A DNA stretch of 64,000 nt from Agrypnia vestita (Eukaryota > Arthropoda > Insecta > Trichoptera > Phryganeidae), in the NCBI GenBank assembly GCA_016648135.1, contig JADDOH010000154.1:155913-219912 (forward strand), written 5' to 3'. The translations under genes and the position numbers were made by a program. The notes under the pieces were generated by a model, which saw only the letters and a list, made by a program, of their open reading frames with translations, was not told the DNA's origin and ran no database searches. Position 1 is the first letter of the stretch, and every line of letters begins with the position of its first letter. Positions 24,341 through 36,246 of the stretch are shown here, one piece after another.

Positions 24341-24437
24341 ACAGATGAATCATACACAGAACACAATACAAACACATCATGACTTCGGCACGGTATTGCA
24401 AGCCGATACTTAACACCAACATTCAAGACAACACATC

Positions 24438-24480
24438 GCCCCTGATGATGGACCCTGTAATGGGATCCGAAACGTCGGCC
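24438..24480 (+). ncRNA. Hammerhead ribozyme motif, intact core (PLE family 1)
   Basis: CTGATGA at 24442-24448, stem II TGGACCC/GGGATCC, GAAAC at 24469-24473, then GUC as the expected cleavage triplet and GGC closing a short stem I with the upstream GCCC. Stem III is only AC/GU, as in minimal PLE hammerheads thought to work as dimers. Confidence 0.75.
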
Positions 24481-24619
24481 CGAAAGGTCGTAACAACACG
24501 GCATAACACCGCAGAAAACACAAACTTGAAGATCACCAATTCTTCTCATTTGAGTCTGAAAAATATTTCGTTTCGGCACATAACAATTACTATCAATTTA
24601 TTTTCTATAATCCTTTAAG

Positions 24620-27600
24620 AGTTCTTACATCGGATTTATTACTCAAAAAATATTTATTTTCTTACACGTCTATTTATGTCCAATTTAATCACTCTGTATT
24701 CTCTGGATTCTTAATCCTCAAATAAAAGAATTTCTCTTTGATTGTTTTTAGAAATAAGTTGAGTGATTATTGACTTCTGTAATTAATACAGCAACGTTAT
24801 TCTGCACCTTCTTGGGATTTCTAAAGGATAGCCCTTCGTTAATTGTTAAAAACTCGTTACTCATCACAGCTAATTGTTACTTACCTGAGTGTCCGCATGG
24901 CTACGGGGAAACGTCCATTAAAATCCAATAACTTCTTCCGCTCTTCCGAAATGTAATCGTTACAAATGAAAAGTGACAGTATTCGACTGTTAACTAACGG
25001 AACTTGGAGTGGAAGTAAATAGTTATGATTCAATCACAAAAGTATTTCATATTAATAGTTTACGGAGAAAAATATTTATGTAGAATATTTTATCACAAAA
25101 TTTATAAACTACCACTTTCAGGAAATCTATAACTACCCAGTTACCTTCTACCAATGAATTTTATTTATTTAAATTAAATTAAATTCATTTTATCATTAAA
25201 TGTAAGTTTGTAGGTAGGTTTTTTAAATTCTCTCTTCAGTATAAATTAAATTTAGATAACATAAAAAAATCAATGAGAGTACCTAGGTCCTTCAAACATT
25301 CCTACGAAGAACTATTTTAATTAATTTCTAATCTACTTCAATTCAATTTCCAATGATTGTAATATATATCTACCCTTAGCTATTATACCTATAAAACTCT
25401 TAAAGTTAAAAAAATACATTTAGAGACATTTTAATCAACCAGCAGAATACAGCAGCTTAGCTTTTGACTTTTGCTAATTAGTGACCATTAGGGTCTTTTT
25501 CACTGCCTTTTAATGTTGAAAATAAAATTTATTTCCAAAAAGGGAACATGACATAATACAGTATATCCTCACTTAATCGGTTAATACAAACACAATAATT
25601 CAGGATTAGAGCTCTATTAGATATATTTAATGATCGATAATAAAAAAAATCAATTTAGAATAATTATATAATTTCTATTATATTTAATACAGTTAAAACA
25701 TTTCTCGAAATAAGATTATACACGAGATTTTTATCCGATTTTCACCGAAGTTCTTACTTAATTGTTAGCTTAAAAATACGTTTGATTGCTTCAGTACTGT
25801 GGTGTCATCAACCCGTTCCTCACATTTTTGACCCCATAGTACCATAGATAAGAGTTGCTAATATATCAACTTGTGGAAGAAATAATCTTCATATACGATA
25901 TATATATTACATTTTAGATACCCACTTATTTACTTAAATATTTTTTGTTAATGGCAATAAAGACAATGTACACTTTTATAGGAGATCGCATTCCTAGCGT
26001 ATTCAAGGATACTTCTTACAATTCATTTTTCATGGCGTAAATTCAATCTATCCGGCTTTATATAACATAACCTGCATTTTTTATTAATTTTTTTAAAGTC
26101 CATGATGGTTACAATTTGGTTGCAGAGGTTTTGCGAGGCACTAATAATGTTTTTTTAAAGGAAACTTGTAATAGATATCCCAAACCGAAATTTAGATTAA
26201 TATTTTAACGTCTATCTTAATCATAAATTCAGTAAAGAGAAAAAATGTAATATGTGTCCGTCTGTACAAAAATGTAAAAGTAACATATTTGTTCAATCCT
26301 TTTTTCTAATTAAATAGAGACTGGTTGTGTAGGATATCTCAGTGAAGGTCATAATAGAAAAAAATTCTACTTCAAAAGTTCTCAAGTTAAGCAGTGACAT
26401 CTAAAAGAAATAAATTATTTTATTAAAGGACAATTTTTCGATAAAAGATGACATAAAAGAGAATTGTATACAATTCGCAGAAATTATTCCTCGTATATGC
26501 CATTAAGACATTGTATTACATTTTCTGCGTTATTTTTTTCAGTAGGTATTTTTATTATAAATAATATACCTACCTAATTCTTGAGGTGTTCATTTTACAG
26601 TATTTTGCGTATGTGAACAAGGTGCATGTTTAACAAAATATTATTAATTCATTTATTTTTATTCACAAATAATAGGCTTCCCATCGCATCCGCGCGTATC
26701 GCATAGGAACAAAAATACATTACTTCAAAGTACACTTTGAATCTCTCACAAATATTTTGAATGTAGATGATCGTTAATTAACGACAGGTAAATTAAATTA
26801 TGGAAGTACCTATTTACCTCATTATAAAGATATTTACTTCTATCCTTTTTAAATATCCAAATTCGCAGACGTAAAAAAAAAATGTAATTTATATGAGCAT
26901 CTATCTAATTCCATAGCCGTATCGTTATTAGGTATATTTTAATAAAATAAATTTAAAAACTATTACTTAAGTATTATTTGTCAACAGAATATTTAGAGAA
27001 GATAATATAAAAACACTTTAAAAATTGTCAGTAATTTATTTAATTTTACAAATTTAGTACACAAGTAATAAATTGACTTTCAATGTAGATTTAAGTACTC
27101 AGGTATTTTGTGGCATTCTACAAAACAAATTGTAAATTCTATTACGGTATTCTATCAGATATTGGAGAAATATTTCGCATAGATAAAGAAGATCGTTTAT
27201 GCTGTGAAAATAATTATAAATAAAAGTAATAAATAGCTAAGCGAAAATAAAAATTAAGAAATAAAGCATTTTTATTATTTGTATAATATTCTTGAAAGAC
27301 ATAGTCGTTTATTATTATATACTAGTGTTATGAGGATAAAAGATAGGATTTTTCTTTGGTTATTTACAAATATGATTTTTTATGAGAGTTATCTCAAAAA
27401 GGTTCCAACATTAAAATAAAATTTATAGTGGAAAAAAATAATATTTTTCAATTCAATTCATATTTAACATAGGTATTAAAATGAATTTCCATAATGTTGA
27501 CAAAAAAAATTTGAGCACTTATTTTTTAAATGTTTAAAATTTGGATGTAATTTATTAGGATTGATATAACATTTTAGAATCTAAAATAGAAATACAAATT

Positions 27601-27950
27601 TTAAATTGTGCATAATACATAATACTTAATACATAAGCATAATACATTTGATTCATATGTTACATATGTATTGTATATGCTATGGCCAGTAGTCACTTTG
27701 AGGTAAACACCCCCATTGTATGATTGGAATGTCATAAAATGCTTGAAGACTTTATTTTTATTATAACTTATTATTTCTGTACCTATCATTATTCACTGTA
27801 TCACTAGACATTAAATTCTTGAGGATCTGCACAATATAAAAACAAATAAAATTCCCAGTGTTTTTTGTTCAATACAATACTGAATTAGTAACAACACACG
27901 TTGCAAATTAATTTGCTTACAATCACAGAGCGGCTTTCATGAAACTATAA
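24620..27950. other. Long AT-rich stretch, nothing recognised
   Basis: About 3.3 kb upstream of ind without a supported gene, repeat terminus or RNA. Only chance ORFs (62 aa at most). Confidence 0.5.
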
Positions 27951-27954
27951 TCAT

Positions 27955-28110
27955 ATTAATTATGCCAGCGGGGCACTCTAATATCGTGACACATCCCTCA
28001 CGTGGCCCCCTAAAATTGTTGAATTCGGTGACCCTCGGGGGGCGGAGCTCCAGGGGTGGGGCCACCCTTATTGGCATTCCGACTCCATTGGACGGCAATG
28101 AGTGGGGATA
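27955..28110. promoter_or_regulatory. GC-rich island 1.5 kb upstream of the ind promoter
   Basis: Contains CCTCACGTGGCCCCC, GGGGGGCGGAGC and the near-palindrome GGGTGGGGCCACCC. Its position and composition suit a proximal enhancer; inference only. Confidence 0.35.
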
Positions 28111-28229
28111 TTAAAAGAGAAAATTACTGGATTATTCAATGTTGCACAACAACCGTCAGATGTTAAAAACCTTTTATATTCGATTTACCTGATCGTATCA
28201 GGTATTTCAGGAATATCGTATTTTTATTG

Positions 28230-28620
28230 ATTCATGGTTTGCGTGAATTTTTTTATTTCAAAATAAGTCATTTTTATGTTCGAACAAACTTTTTTACTTA
28301 CTAACTTACTTGCCATATCACCATTTCCTCGCACGAGTAGGCAGAGATGATAAAGCGCCACAATCTTCTGTCCTGACACGCGTCTCGCCTCATCCACATT
28401 CATACATCTTCGCATACAAGCTCGACGATTGTTGAAACTCCTTACAGGTTCAATCCCCACTATCTGGTTCATCTGGTCATGCTCGTCTTCTGCTAGTGCC
28501 GTCAACACTTGCGTTATATATTTTTCATATACCATTATTTTCTCATTTATTCGCTCAACATGCCCAAATCACCTTATCGACTCTTTTTTTCATTCGACGA
28601 ACTATTTTTAAAACTTCTTC
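28230..28620 (-). pseudogene. LINE 3' fragment (same family as 4261)
   Basis: Minus strand peptide SFNNRRACMRRCMNVDEARR then ALYHLCLLVRGNGDMASK; same 3' sequence as the fragment at 4430-4530. Complement of CATGCCCAAATCACC (28560-28574) is the GxxGHV/E motif region. Confidence 0.7.
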
Positions 28621-28794
28621 AATAACTGTAAAATGACTTTGAGGCAACATTTTTATTATTACTTATATTAAAAACAAAAAAACACTTTGTATAATCCTCT
28701 AATTTATCCAGAATTGAATAGGATGGCTATCCATTATATCCACTCTCCAATTTAAGATAATTACGTGGTTAAAAAGATTATCAAAGATTTTTTA

Positions 28795-29285
28795 TATGTA
28801 AGTGTATTCTGAGAACATAGTTACCGGATTTTGTCCTCAGATGAATGGTTAATTAATTAAGATAAATTATAGAAATCTCACAGATTTGAAGCTTTTTATA
28901 TAAGAAACGTGTACGGAAATCTTTAATGTAGAGTACTAAGTAACATTATTTTTAATATGTATATGATATTATTCCGAATTACTTATCATATATGCTAGAA
29001 TACGCCTAAAATCAGTATTTCAAATTTTTTGAAAAAACTTTAAAAATATAGATTACCAGCTGTGAAATCTATATATACAAGTTCATGAGAAAATACTACA
29101 GACGTCTCTTGCGTATTCCATTCAAGTAAACGAAAGATTCTCAGATTTGGACCATATTATATAGAACTTTCAAAAATTTTATAATGTGTACACGTTCTTA
29201 CGATGGAATTGGTAAACGTTGCATTGTGAAGAGTGATTACTTAAGCCAGCTTGTACAGATTGTAAGCCCTGAGCCATCGTATAAA
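28795..29285 (+). repeat. Dispersed repeat shared with 57420-57605 and 51060-51180
   Basis: AGAAATCTCACAG, AAACGTGTACGGAAATCTT and ACTTAAGCCAGCTTGTACA recur with changes at 57420-57605. The middle part (TAGAATACGCCTAAAATCAG) resembles 51110-51140. Lies directly upstream of the ind promoter region. Confidence 0.5.
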
Positions 29286-29579
29286 AATGACTTCCGTGCA
29301 TATTTCTCATATAAATAGCGTCGTTGCTGTGAGAATTCTACAATCTATATTAATTAATTAATTAATCATCCCTATGGGGACAGAATCCGCTAACTAACAT
29401 CAATGGTTCACCACCCCACATACACACGGGGCGATAAAAAATACGGAGCGTGTGCAAGGGTGTTCCCGTCCCCCTCCACCCCGGCCGGCTCTCGGCGGGG
29501 GGTGTGGTCTCGGGGTACATTGTTATTTTTATGCCAACTACAACAAAAAATGTTATTAACAATACCTAGGGTGCGCTTT

Positions 29580-29611
29580 TATAAGGGTGCCGGCTATCCA
29601 CGAGATCAGTT
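29580..29611 (+). promoter_or_regulatory. Core promoter of ind: TATA box + initiator
   Basis: TATAAG at 29580-29585 is followed by a perfect insect initiator TCAGTT at 29606-29611. The initiator A (+1) is 29608, placing the TATA box at -28. This geometry is canonical, and the pair lies 281 bp upstream of the ind start codon on the same strand, in a GC-richer stretch (29390-29640). No DPE match is seen at +28 to +32 (ACACC). Confidence 0.72.
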
Positions 29612-29888
29612 AGTCCTGGACATTTCAAGGTGTAACACCCATCGCGAAGGCACATTAATGTGTCACTACAAACAACCTTTCAATTTGCAAAATTTCTAAT
29701 ATTTATTTTAGTGGTTAATGAGTGCATCGACTTTCTCTACAATGAACTACAGTGTTAAACTTTAAACAATATTTCGCCTTTGTCATAGTAAATTGTTTTA
29801 AATAAAATAATACTCAAAGTGCTGCAGTGCTGCTATATTATTATGTTTTAAAACAATTATTATAAACAGAGTTTCGTGAATTTTCGAA
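29608..29888 (+). promoter_or_regulatory. 5' leader of ind with three upstream ORFs
   Basis: If transcription starts at 29608, the leader is 281 nt and carries three short upstream ORFs: 29658-29699 (13 codons + stop), 29718-29765 (15 codons + stop) and 29843-29851 (ATG TTT TAA). All close before the main start. Such an arrangement can restrain translation; whether it does here is inference. An intron in the leader cannot be excluded (an acceptor-like TTTATTTTAG ends at 29710). Confidence 0.5.
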
Positions 29889-30842
29889 ATGTCTCGCTCG
29901 TTTTTAGTGGATTCATTAATCAGTAACACGCCGAGAGACTTCTCCGCAAAGCTTCCTCAGGATCCATTCTCGAGGCTGACTCCCGCTATGAATAATCGCC
30001 CGCCGCCTCCGCTTGCGCCTCATCACGCGGGGTACCTCAGCACATACCTCTTCTCCCTGGGGCTCCAACAGCATCACCAGTTCTTCAACCCCATGTTCAA
30101 CCAAATCAACAGCAAGAATCCTCTTCTAAGGCCGATCCCGAGTGTGATCAGACCTCAGCCAACGCACAACTTGACTTCCATGCCGCAACAGCCGATGATG
30201 CCCCTGCCGGTACTGGGTTTCAACGACAGACTATCTCCGCCGCATAATGTAATGCATACTCCGCCGCAAAGTTGTCAAACTTCTCCCAGTCAGCATCTGG
30301 CATCTCCGCCGAGGCAGTTCACCAATTCTCCTCCGTACTTTGGAGTACCTCCCCACATCGGACACTCTCCGTCACGTTTATCAGGAGACGACAGCAGGGG
30401 ATCTACTCCGACTCCTCCGCCGACAGCGATCGAAGAAGGTCTTCCGAGGCATCACAGGGAAAAAAAACGGCTCGAGATGAAGGAAGACTCCAGCAAGAGA
30501 ATACGAACGGCATTCACGAGCACCCAGCTACTGGAACTAGAGCGCGAATTCTCTCTCAACATGTATCTTTCTAGATTGAGAAGAATAGAGATTGCGACGA
30601 ATCTCAGGCTATCCGAGAGGCAGGTAAAGATCTGGTTCCAAAATCGAAGAGTGAAACACAAGAAGGTGGACATTTCTGTAGGAGGCCAGGCCAGCCAAAC
30701 TTCTAGATGCTGCTGTCTTAGATCATGCGGGTCCTCTGGAAGACGGTCTTCCAGATCTGAAACGTCTTGTGATGAGGATCATAGTTTTATTGATGTCATT
30801 AGAACAGACGATGCACAAATAACAAATCTACACCAATCATAG
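29889..30842 (+). CDS. ind: Gsx/ind-type homeodomain transcription factor
   Basis: A 317-residue protein in one open frame. The start is fixed by the N-terminal motif [11 protein letters not shown], typical of Gsx proteins. Residues ~36-200 are Pro/His/Ser-rich with at least seven SP/TP sites, possible proline-directed kinase targets. The homeodomain is residues 202-261 (30492-30671): SKRIRTAFT at its start, LELEREF in helix 1, [11 protein letters not shown] in helix 2 and [15 protein letters not shown] in helix 3, with Q50 = Q251 and N51 = N252. Gsx-class identity rests on [15 protein letters not shown] and on V-K-H in NRRVKHKK, which separate it from Hox3/zen. After it comes a Cys/Arg/Ser-rich stretch (CCCLRSC) and an acidic tail. 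In Drosophila, ind specifies the intermediate neuroblast column of the ventral nerve cord as a nuclear, mostly repressive factor; the same role here is inference. It stands alone, with no other host gene seen within ~29 kb on either side. No introns are evident. Confidence 0.93.
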   Translation: MSRSFLVDSLISNTPRDFSAKLPQDPFSRLTPAMNNRPPPPLAPHHAGYLSTYLFSLGLQQHHQFFNPMFNQINSKNPLLRPIPSVIRPQPTHNLTSMPQQPMMPLPVLGFNDRLSPPHNVMHTPPQSCQTSPSQHLASPPRQFTNSPPYFGVPPHIGHSPSRLSGDDSRGSTPTPPPTAIEEGLPRHHREKKRLEMKEDSSKRIRTAFTSTQLLELEREFSLNMYLSRLRRIEIATNLRLSERQVKIWFQNRRVKHKKVDISVGGQASQTSRCCCLRSCGSSGRRSSRSETSCDEDHSFIDVIRTDDAQITNLHQS

Positions 30843-30889
30843 AAAAAACTTTAAATAACATATTTTATTATTATTATTATTATATAATT

Positions 30890-30895
30890 AATAAA
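30890..30895 (+). terminator. Poly(A) signal of ind
   Basis: AATAAA lies 48 bp after the stop codon, followed by an A-run then a T-run. It predicts an unusually short 3' UTR ending just before the Penelope-like inverted repeat that starts near 30911. Confidence 0.55.
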
Positions 30896-30904
30896 AAAAA
30901 AATT

Positions 30905-31275
30905 TTTTTCCACCACTTTTGTATTGAAAAATATTAACATGTTTCAGAACTCATGGCCCCTTCGCCAGGATGCAAATGTATACTAACAAATTAAATTCAA
31001 AATCGAAGTGTGCAGTCAAATTATAACAACTTTATATGGAAAATGAAATGAAATAATAATGAAATGCCTTAAAATACATAAATACATGAAAAAAAATTTA
31101 AAAGATTCATGGTAGTAGGTACTTCATTTTTATTTATGTTCAATATATAATTTTTATATTTTGATTGTCTATACTTCGATTTTTGAATTTAATTTTTTAC
31201 TATACAGTCATATCCTGACGAAGGGGCCATGGGTTCTGAAACATGTTTATATTTTTCAATACAATAGTGGTGAAA
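30905..31275. mobile_element. Penelope-like terminal repeats, head-to-head pair
   Basis: Two inverted arms (about 30911-31025 and 31165-31272) flank a short AT-rich centre. Each arm has a hammerhead-type motif: the left on the - strand with a damaged core (CUGGCGA; plus-strand TCGCCAG at 30962-30968), the right on the + strand with an intact core (31215-31242). Sequence around AAAATCGAAGT is shared with the pair at 41565-41815, so both belong to one family. It sits immediately 3' of the ind gene. Confidence 0.65.
31209..31249 (+). ncRNA. Hammerhead ribozyme motif, intact core
   Basis: CTGACGA (31215-31221), a stem II hairpin around GCCATG, then GAAAC (31238-31242) and the palindromic stem III core ACATGT. 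Stem I is weak (AUAU/UAUA after a mismatch). It lies in the sense orientation ~370 nt past the ind stop codon. Confidence 0.6.
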
Positions 31276-31279
31276 ACAT

Positions 31280-32130
31280 AGTTCATTTTTAATAATCATA
31301 TTAAAAATGTCACCATCAAATTATATTGCTCTGTTTGAAGAAGTTATTATTATCATTATCAATAATACATTTACAGCAAGAAGAAATTATAATTCAAGAA
31401 TATTGAAAGAAAATAGGTGTGTAAGTACTTATTTTTGCGCGAATCACTTTTGTAATTATAATTAAGCTGAAATAATTATCTGAGATAATTCAATTAAAAC
31501 GTACTATGAAATTCTGGCGCGAAACAAATAATTCATTACAAAAATAAATAAATGCCTATAAATCGAGCGGATGCTGGATTTACAGACATTTATTAATACA
31601 AGTTGTAAATATATCTCATAATTTTAGAATTTGCCAAAGGATTAAAATTATATGCATATAAAATTGTTTATCTGTACAAATAATATAATAGATAGTTTAT
31701 TTCATAGATTTAATTAATGAATTGACAATACTGTCGACTTTTTGTATATATTTGAATAATTTTATGCTTTAGGGACCAACATAGGATTAGGACATTGTTT
31801 CAATTAATGTATCTAACTATAATTTTGTTGCTCAAATTATCGTACTATTTATATTTTATGATGAATAAAACATATTTCAAGAACATTTTTTTTCCTTTGG
31901 GCTCCTTGTAATAATTTTACTTTATATGTCGCACTCCTAGAACAACACAGCACAAACCGAAAAATGCTGGTTTTTACCTGTGAATTCTAAATCAACTTCC
32001 TGATTAGTAATGATAATGTAAGACAGCTCTGACTAGTACTATTTGTAATTTATATGAATTATTGGTGTGTTACTTTATCCAATATTTTCAAAATATCTTG
32101 AACAATTTAAATACACCATCATCATCAAAT
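31280..32130. other. AT-rich downstream flank of ind
   Basis: No repeat terminus or coding frame recognised. Confidence 0.5.
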
Positions 32131-32139
32131 ATAATATTA

Positions 32140-32532
32140 TCATTTTCTGTCCGTCCATTCGTCTGTTTGTCTGTTCCCGTAACTTCGTGTAATGACCGTA
32201 ATTTCGTTCGAATTTACGGCTAATAAATGAAATAAAACGGCCTGAAATGGGGCTTGAACCACGGGCCGTCAAACCCGAAGGTGGCAACAATAGCGATGAA
32301 ATACAGTCAAAATAGGACTTATCATAGACGCGAACCATTTCATGTTCCTCCCAAACGCCAGGGTTTACAATAATACATTCAACTGCTGGCAGGAGAAATA
32401 TTTAAAAAAATAAAATATTTTGATGAAAGTCGTCATTACTATTTCATGGGTGTCGACTATAAACAATAAATACTTATTCTTTAGGAAACGGCATGTAAAA
32501 GTACCGTCATTTTTGATGGGTTGCAGATAATA
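32140..32532 (+). mobile_element. Helitron-like element copy with tRNA-like insert
   Basis: Starts with TCTGTCCGTCCATTCGTC and ends with the family 3' motif: CCGTCA hairpin at 32503, degraded end GCAGATAA. Within it, the - strand of 32235-32295 has a Pol III B-box-like GGTTCAAGCCCC, suggesting a SINE fragment. Confidence 0.5.
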
Positions 32533-32776
32533 TAATCATAAAACATATATTATATGTACATCATCCAGATGATTTGTTTTGGTTAAGTTATAATTAATGC
32601 TGAGACAAAGAAATCAAAAAAAGTTGAAAACTTCAAATTTACTCAGAATTTGACATTTTGGATTCTGGCCATCTTTTTCAAGGGATGCGTTGTGTAATAT
32701 AAATATCTGTAAGAAAAAAATATAATAATAAAAAACAACTGTTTTGATCAAACATAAGCTAAAAATCAAGGGCAAT

Positions 32777-33001
32777 CAGGAGCGTGCAGTGAATACAAGA
32801 AGCATGACTTTTTCCTAAGCATATGTTTTGAAAAGGTACCGAAATAAGAGACATATCTCGTAATATTCCTATCACATTAAATTAACATATTCATATTTTA
32901 ATATTTTATAATATTCTGCCAGATAAATATTTATTTACGATTTTTTTCCAAATATATGTTTAAATTAAAGTCATTCTTCTTGTTCTCACTTCTCGCCCCT
33001 G
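32777..33001. mobile_element. Full-length hAT-type MITE
   Basis: CAGGAGCGTGCAGTGA...CACTTCTCGCCCCTG inverted ends, 225 bp. Flanks AGGGCAAT and CCGGCAAT match at 6 of 8 positions, an old 8-bp target duplication. Same family as 503 and 1365. Confidence 0.78.
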
Positions 33002-33119
33002 CCGGCAATGATAATGTAATACTTTTATTTTTAATTTAAATAATCTATGTCGCTGATCCAAGCATGTAATATTTTATTCATCCAAGTTATACGGTATACA
33101 AACAAAACATAAATATTAT

Positions 33120-33640
33120 TTTTTCCATTAGCTATTTTTTACCCCCACTTTTAGCCTCCTTGAGCCTTTTTTGTGCAGTTCCCAGCAATACAAGGCCAGC
33201 ATCCTGGTCGAAATTTGTAACCGATCTGTGCATCTACTAGACGTCACTACAGGATCACCTAGGGTCATCTTTTCAAATCCCACTTTACACTAGCAATCGT
33301 CAGGACTATGTCTGCAAGCTTTGTTTTTTGTCTTGTCCGCGATGGTCTGTTGTCACCTTTCGGTTACGCTACATTGCTCATTCTATGGCTCTCAATATGA
33401 CAATTAGATATATGATTTATTGTGTAATATTCCATGCCTGTTCCACGCAGGAAGAATTCACCACAAAAATCCTGGAAAAATCTGGAAGTGTTGAAGTTTC
33501 TTCTTGTTCTTAATTAAGCGGTTGAGCTTTCCAAAGGCTGCCCATACCAATCATCACCTTGTTCAACTTCTCTGGTCTGGTTTTCCATCCCCAACTTTAG
33601 AACATACCCTGGGTACAAACGTTTCTTAACTTTTTCAGAT
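33120..33640 (-). pseudogene. LINE fragment, heavily decayed
   Basis: Minus strand reads KTKLADIVLTIASVKWDF (near 33330-33270), matching the 'RT-I-DV---I--LKW-WAGH' segment near the RT C-terminus of a non-LTR element. Many stops. Confidence 0.5.
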
Positions 33641-33649
33641 ACTGGAGAG

Positions 33650-34985
33650 AATTATGTTACACAAAGCAAGAGTAAAAATAGAAAGTTACGTGGGTGCCCA
33701 ATTGATTGCATCCAATCGGATTATTTTTGTATTAAGAGAAAACCCGAAAGTTTATATTTCACGATAATTGTATACGTTCTATATCTGCTTATCTAAGTAG
33801 ACGTTCAGTATACTCATATACCCCAACTTTCGTACCCTTGGGATTTCGGATATCCTTCCGATGCAGTTATAATATATTTTTAATTACGAAGGAAGTCCGC
33901 TTTATGCGGTTAAGTACTGACCTAATATATATCAATTAAGATTATTTCTCTACCTTTTGGGATTGTTAAGAGATTGTTAATGTGTATTACTTGAAGAAAT
34001 AATTAGTTTATTATAAAAATATATTGCTCAAATGTTACACCGTACAGAATCATGCTGCAGGAGATGCTTTTGAAGAATGTGCAGAAAAAATGAAGATGCA
34101 GAAGATGCTTTTGTAATAATTTATGTCGTAATGTTTTTTTGAAATAGTCACATTTTCATATAATTTCATATTTCACATTACGATTTCAAGCTTGGATTTA
34201 TACATATACAAATAAATTAACATTTATATTCAATTCAATACTGATTAAATATAGAAACGCATTAAATAACTTACATTTAATTAAATACAACACATATGAA
34301 CTTGTAACTAATAAACTTTATTTTTTAACCATTTTATGGATTAATATAGGAACAATTAATTTTAATTATTTTTGGTGCATAAAAAATCATATATAACTCA
34401 GCTATAAAAAGTTTGTTTAAATCAGCCTTAACATTATTGGAATATAAATATATATATTTAAAAAATCTCAAGGAATCTTTATACAAGTATCGTAATCTTT
34501 ATATAAGTATAAATGAAAAATGTCTGTCTATTCCCTGCACACTTCTATCATCTTTGACTGATCTACTAAAGTTTGTCTAGTTTAAGACAAAACAAAACCA
34601 TATGCTTCCTCTTCCTTCCTATCTCCTACCTCTTCGCTACACCAACCCCTGTGCACGATATATATTGAATTCCATCGGTTCTCAATTTTTCTCAATCACA
34701 CTCTAGGACCCTTAGAAAAATACAATCATCTCACTATTTTCGAGCTTGCACCCAATTTTCTTCATCTTCAGGTTATACAATGTTTTGAGATTGCCCTTTT
34801 TTTGTTGGTATCATATATCGGTATTATATATTCAATGTTGAAAAAAAGTAAAAATTGGTTTCACCGAAATGCTGACCGATACCACTAGTATTACCTCCCG
34901 CAGTGCCTAGCAACGAAAATGTTGTGATGGCCCTAAGCTTTCTGTTAGCATGTATGAAATTATTCATCAACATTTTATAAATTAT
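33650..34985. other. AT-rich, nothing recognised
   Basis: No supported gene or repeat boundary. Confidence 0.45.
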
Positions 34986-34989
34986 TATT

Positions 34990-35690
34990 TATTTTAAATT
35001 AGATGCAAGTACAAGTAAGAAACGTAATAAAAAAAATAAGAAAATTGTTTTTCCGCATCTTGCGGTACTCACTGTAGGCATGAAGAAACTCCTAAAAATG
35101 CTGTGAATATTTAAAGCGCCGAAAGAAGCGGCAAAATAAGGACATTTTTTCCGGAAGCATCCATCTTTCAGGAAGCCACGTTTTACACCGGAAACTGATG
35201 TATAATTCATGGCCGCAACGTAGACCTTAAAAATATTCCGGCTTCACTATAAATTTCAATTTTTTGTTCATTCTAATGCAAGTATTGCGACATCATCCCC
35301 CCAGAGCAAGAATGCTGAATATTTGCATAAATATTCACTTTCATGGTGATTCAGAGACGGGCGCTGGAACCGTTCTTGATGGCCGGGTGATTAATGGTCA
35401 CCTTATCTCATTTCATAAACGTCTATCAACGTCTCAAGGCATAAATGTATACCGAGAATCGTCCCAAGACCTAGAATTGCAATAATCACCACGCTCATAT
35501 AAGCTTCACCTGTTTGTCAGTTTGTTTATCTGGACGGAAACTCATAATCGATAATTCACACACTTCCCGATGTCTAATCGAGCTGAAATTGCGCGTACAC
35601 GACGACAACACATTAATCGATTATCAGAATCACTAATTGATCAATTAATCCGTCATAATTAGTTAGTCGATGTTTGGTATTTGGAAATTA
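34990..35690. promoter_or_regulatory. Candidate enhancer with homeodomain and POU motifs
   Basis: Non-repetitive, mixed composition, ~4.5 kb downstream of ind. Contains octamer ATTTGCAT within the near-palindrome GAATATTTGCATAAATATTC (from ~35318), ATTAATCGATTATC (35612-35625) and a perfect 14-bp palindrome TAATTGATCAATTA (35634-35647). Confidence 0.35.
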
Positions 35691-35979
35691 GTTAAAATGG
35701 CGCTAGTTTTCTACCGAAGTAATTTTGTATGAAATGATATCGAGGGTAGAAGGCAAAAGAAAGTTCTGTCCATGTTTCTTTAATTACTAAACGATTGTTT
35801 TGAATTAATAAATATGGAAACCGTTTAAGAACAAAAGAAACTGACAAAATCAGATTGACAGAAATTTCATTTGCTCTCCTGTAAAGATCGAAATAAAAAA
35901 AATTTAGGCCTGCCGGTGCTCGCTGCGTTCGCTGTTGTCAGGGCATGATGACCTCAGGCCTGCTGCACGTGTATGTCGA

Positions 35980-36246
35980 TGGCTATAGGTGTGTGGGTAT
36001 GTTATTATGGGGTTAAGTAAATATTCGCACGCTATATTCCGTTACAATAAACATAAATGTAGCGGGACACAACATGTAGCGGGGTATGTAGCGAAAATGC
36101 GAGACCACGAAATACATTTCAAATAAGTGTTCCAGTAATATCTAAATATAATAATTTCTTTCAAATTCACGGCTAAAAACAAAAAACGATTACACGGCTA
36201 GAGAAATCAAACATCGGCCGCGCAGACATACCCACACCGATTCTCC
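35980..36246. repeat. Inverted-repeat pair, possible MITE
   Basis: GGTGTGTGGGTATGTT (35988-36003) and AGACATACCCACACCGAT (36224-36241) are inverted. A CAGGCCTG/AGGCCTG pair lies just upstream (35907, 35954). Confidence 0.35.

Larger units (their letters stand above)
23545..24520 (+). mobile_element. 5'-truncated Penelope-like element (family 1)
   Basis: It starts with an inverted copy of its own end (GGTTTTCACGGCCACTCAG near 23556, also at 9575-9599 and 14990 in opposite sense). The degraded coding region follows, then a terminal repeat with a hammerhead motif (24438-24480) and the GTCGTAACAACACGGC end. The same terminal sequence is found at 9389-9600 and 14980-15120. Confidence 0.85.

Noticed and set aside
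29889..30842. Calling the homeobox gene zen/Hox3 or a lepidopteran Shx gene
   Set aside because: The homeodomain has [15 protein letters not shown] and NRRVKHKK and the protein starts [11 protein letters not shown], all of the Gsx/ind class; zen/Hox3 proteins differ at these places.
33290..33320. Hammerhead motif on the minus strand (CTGACGA)
   Set aside because: No stem II, no GAAAC at the right distance, and the region reads as a decayed LINE frame.
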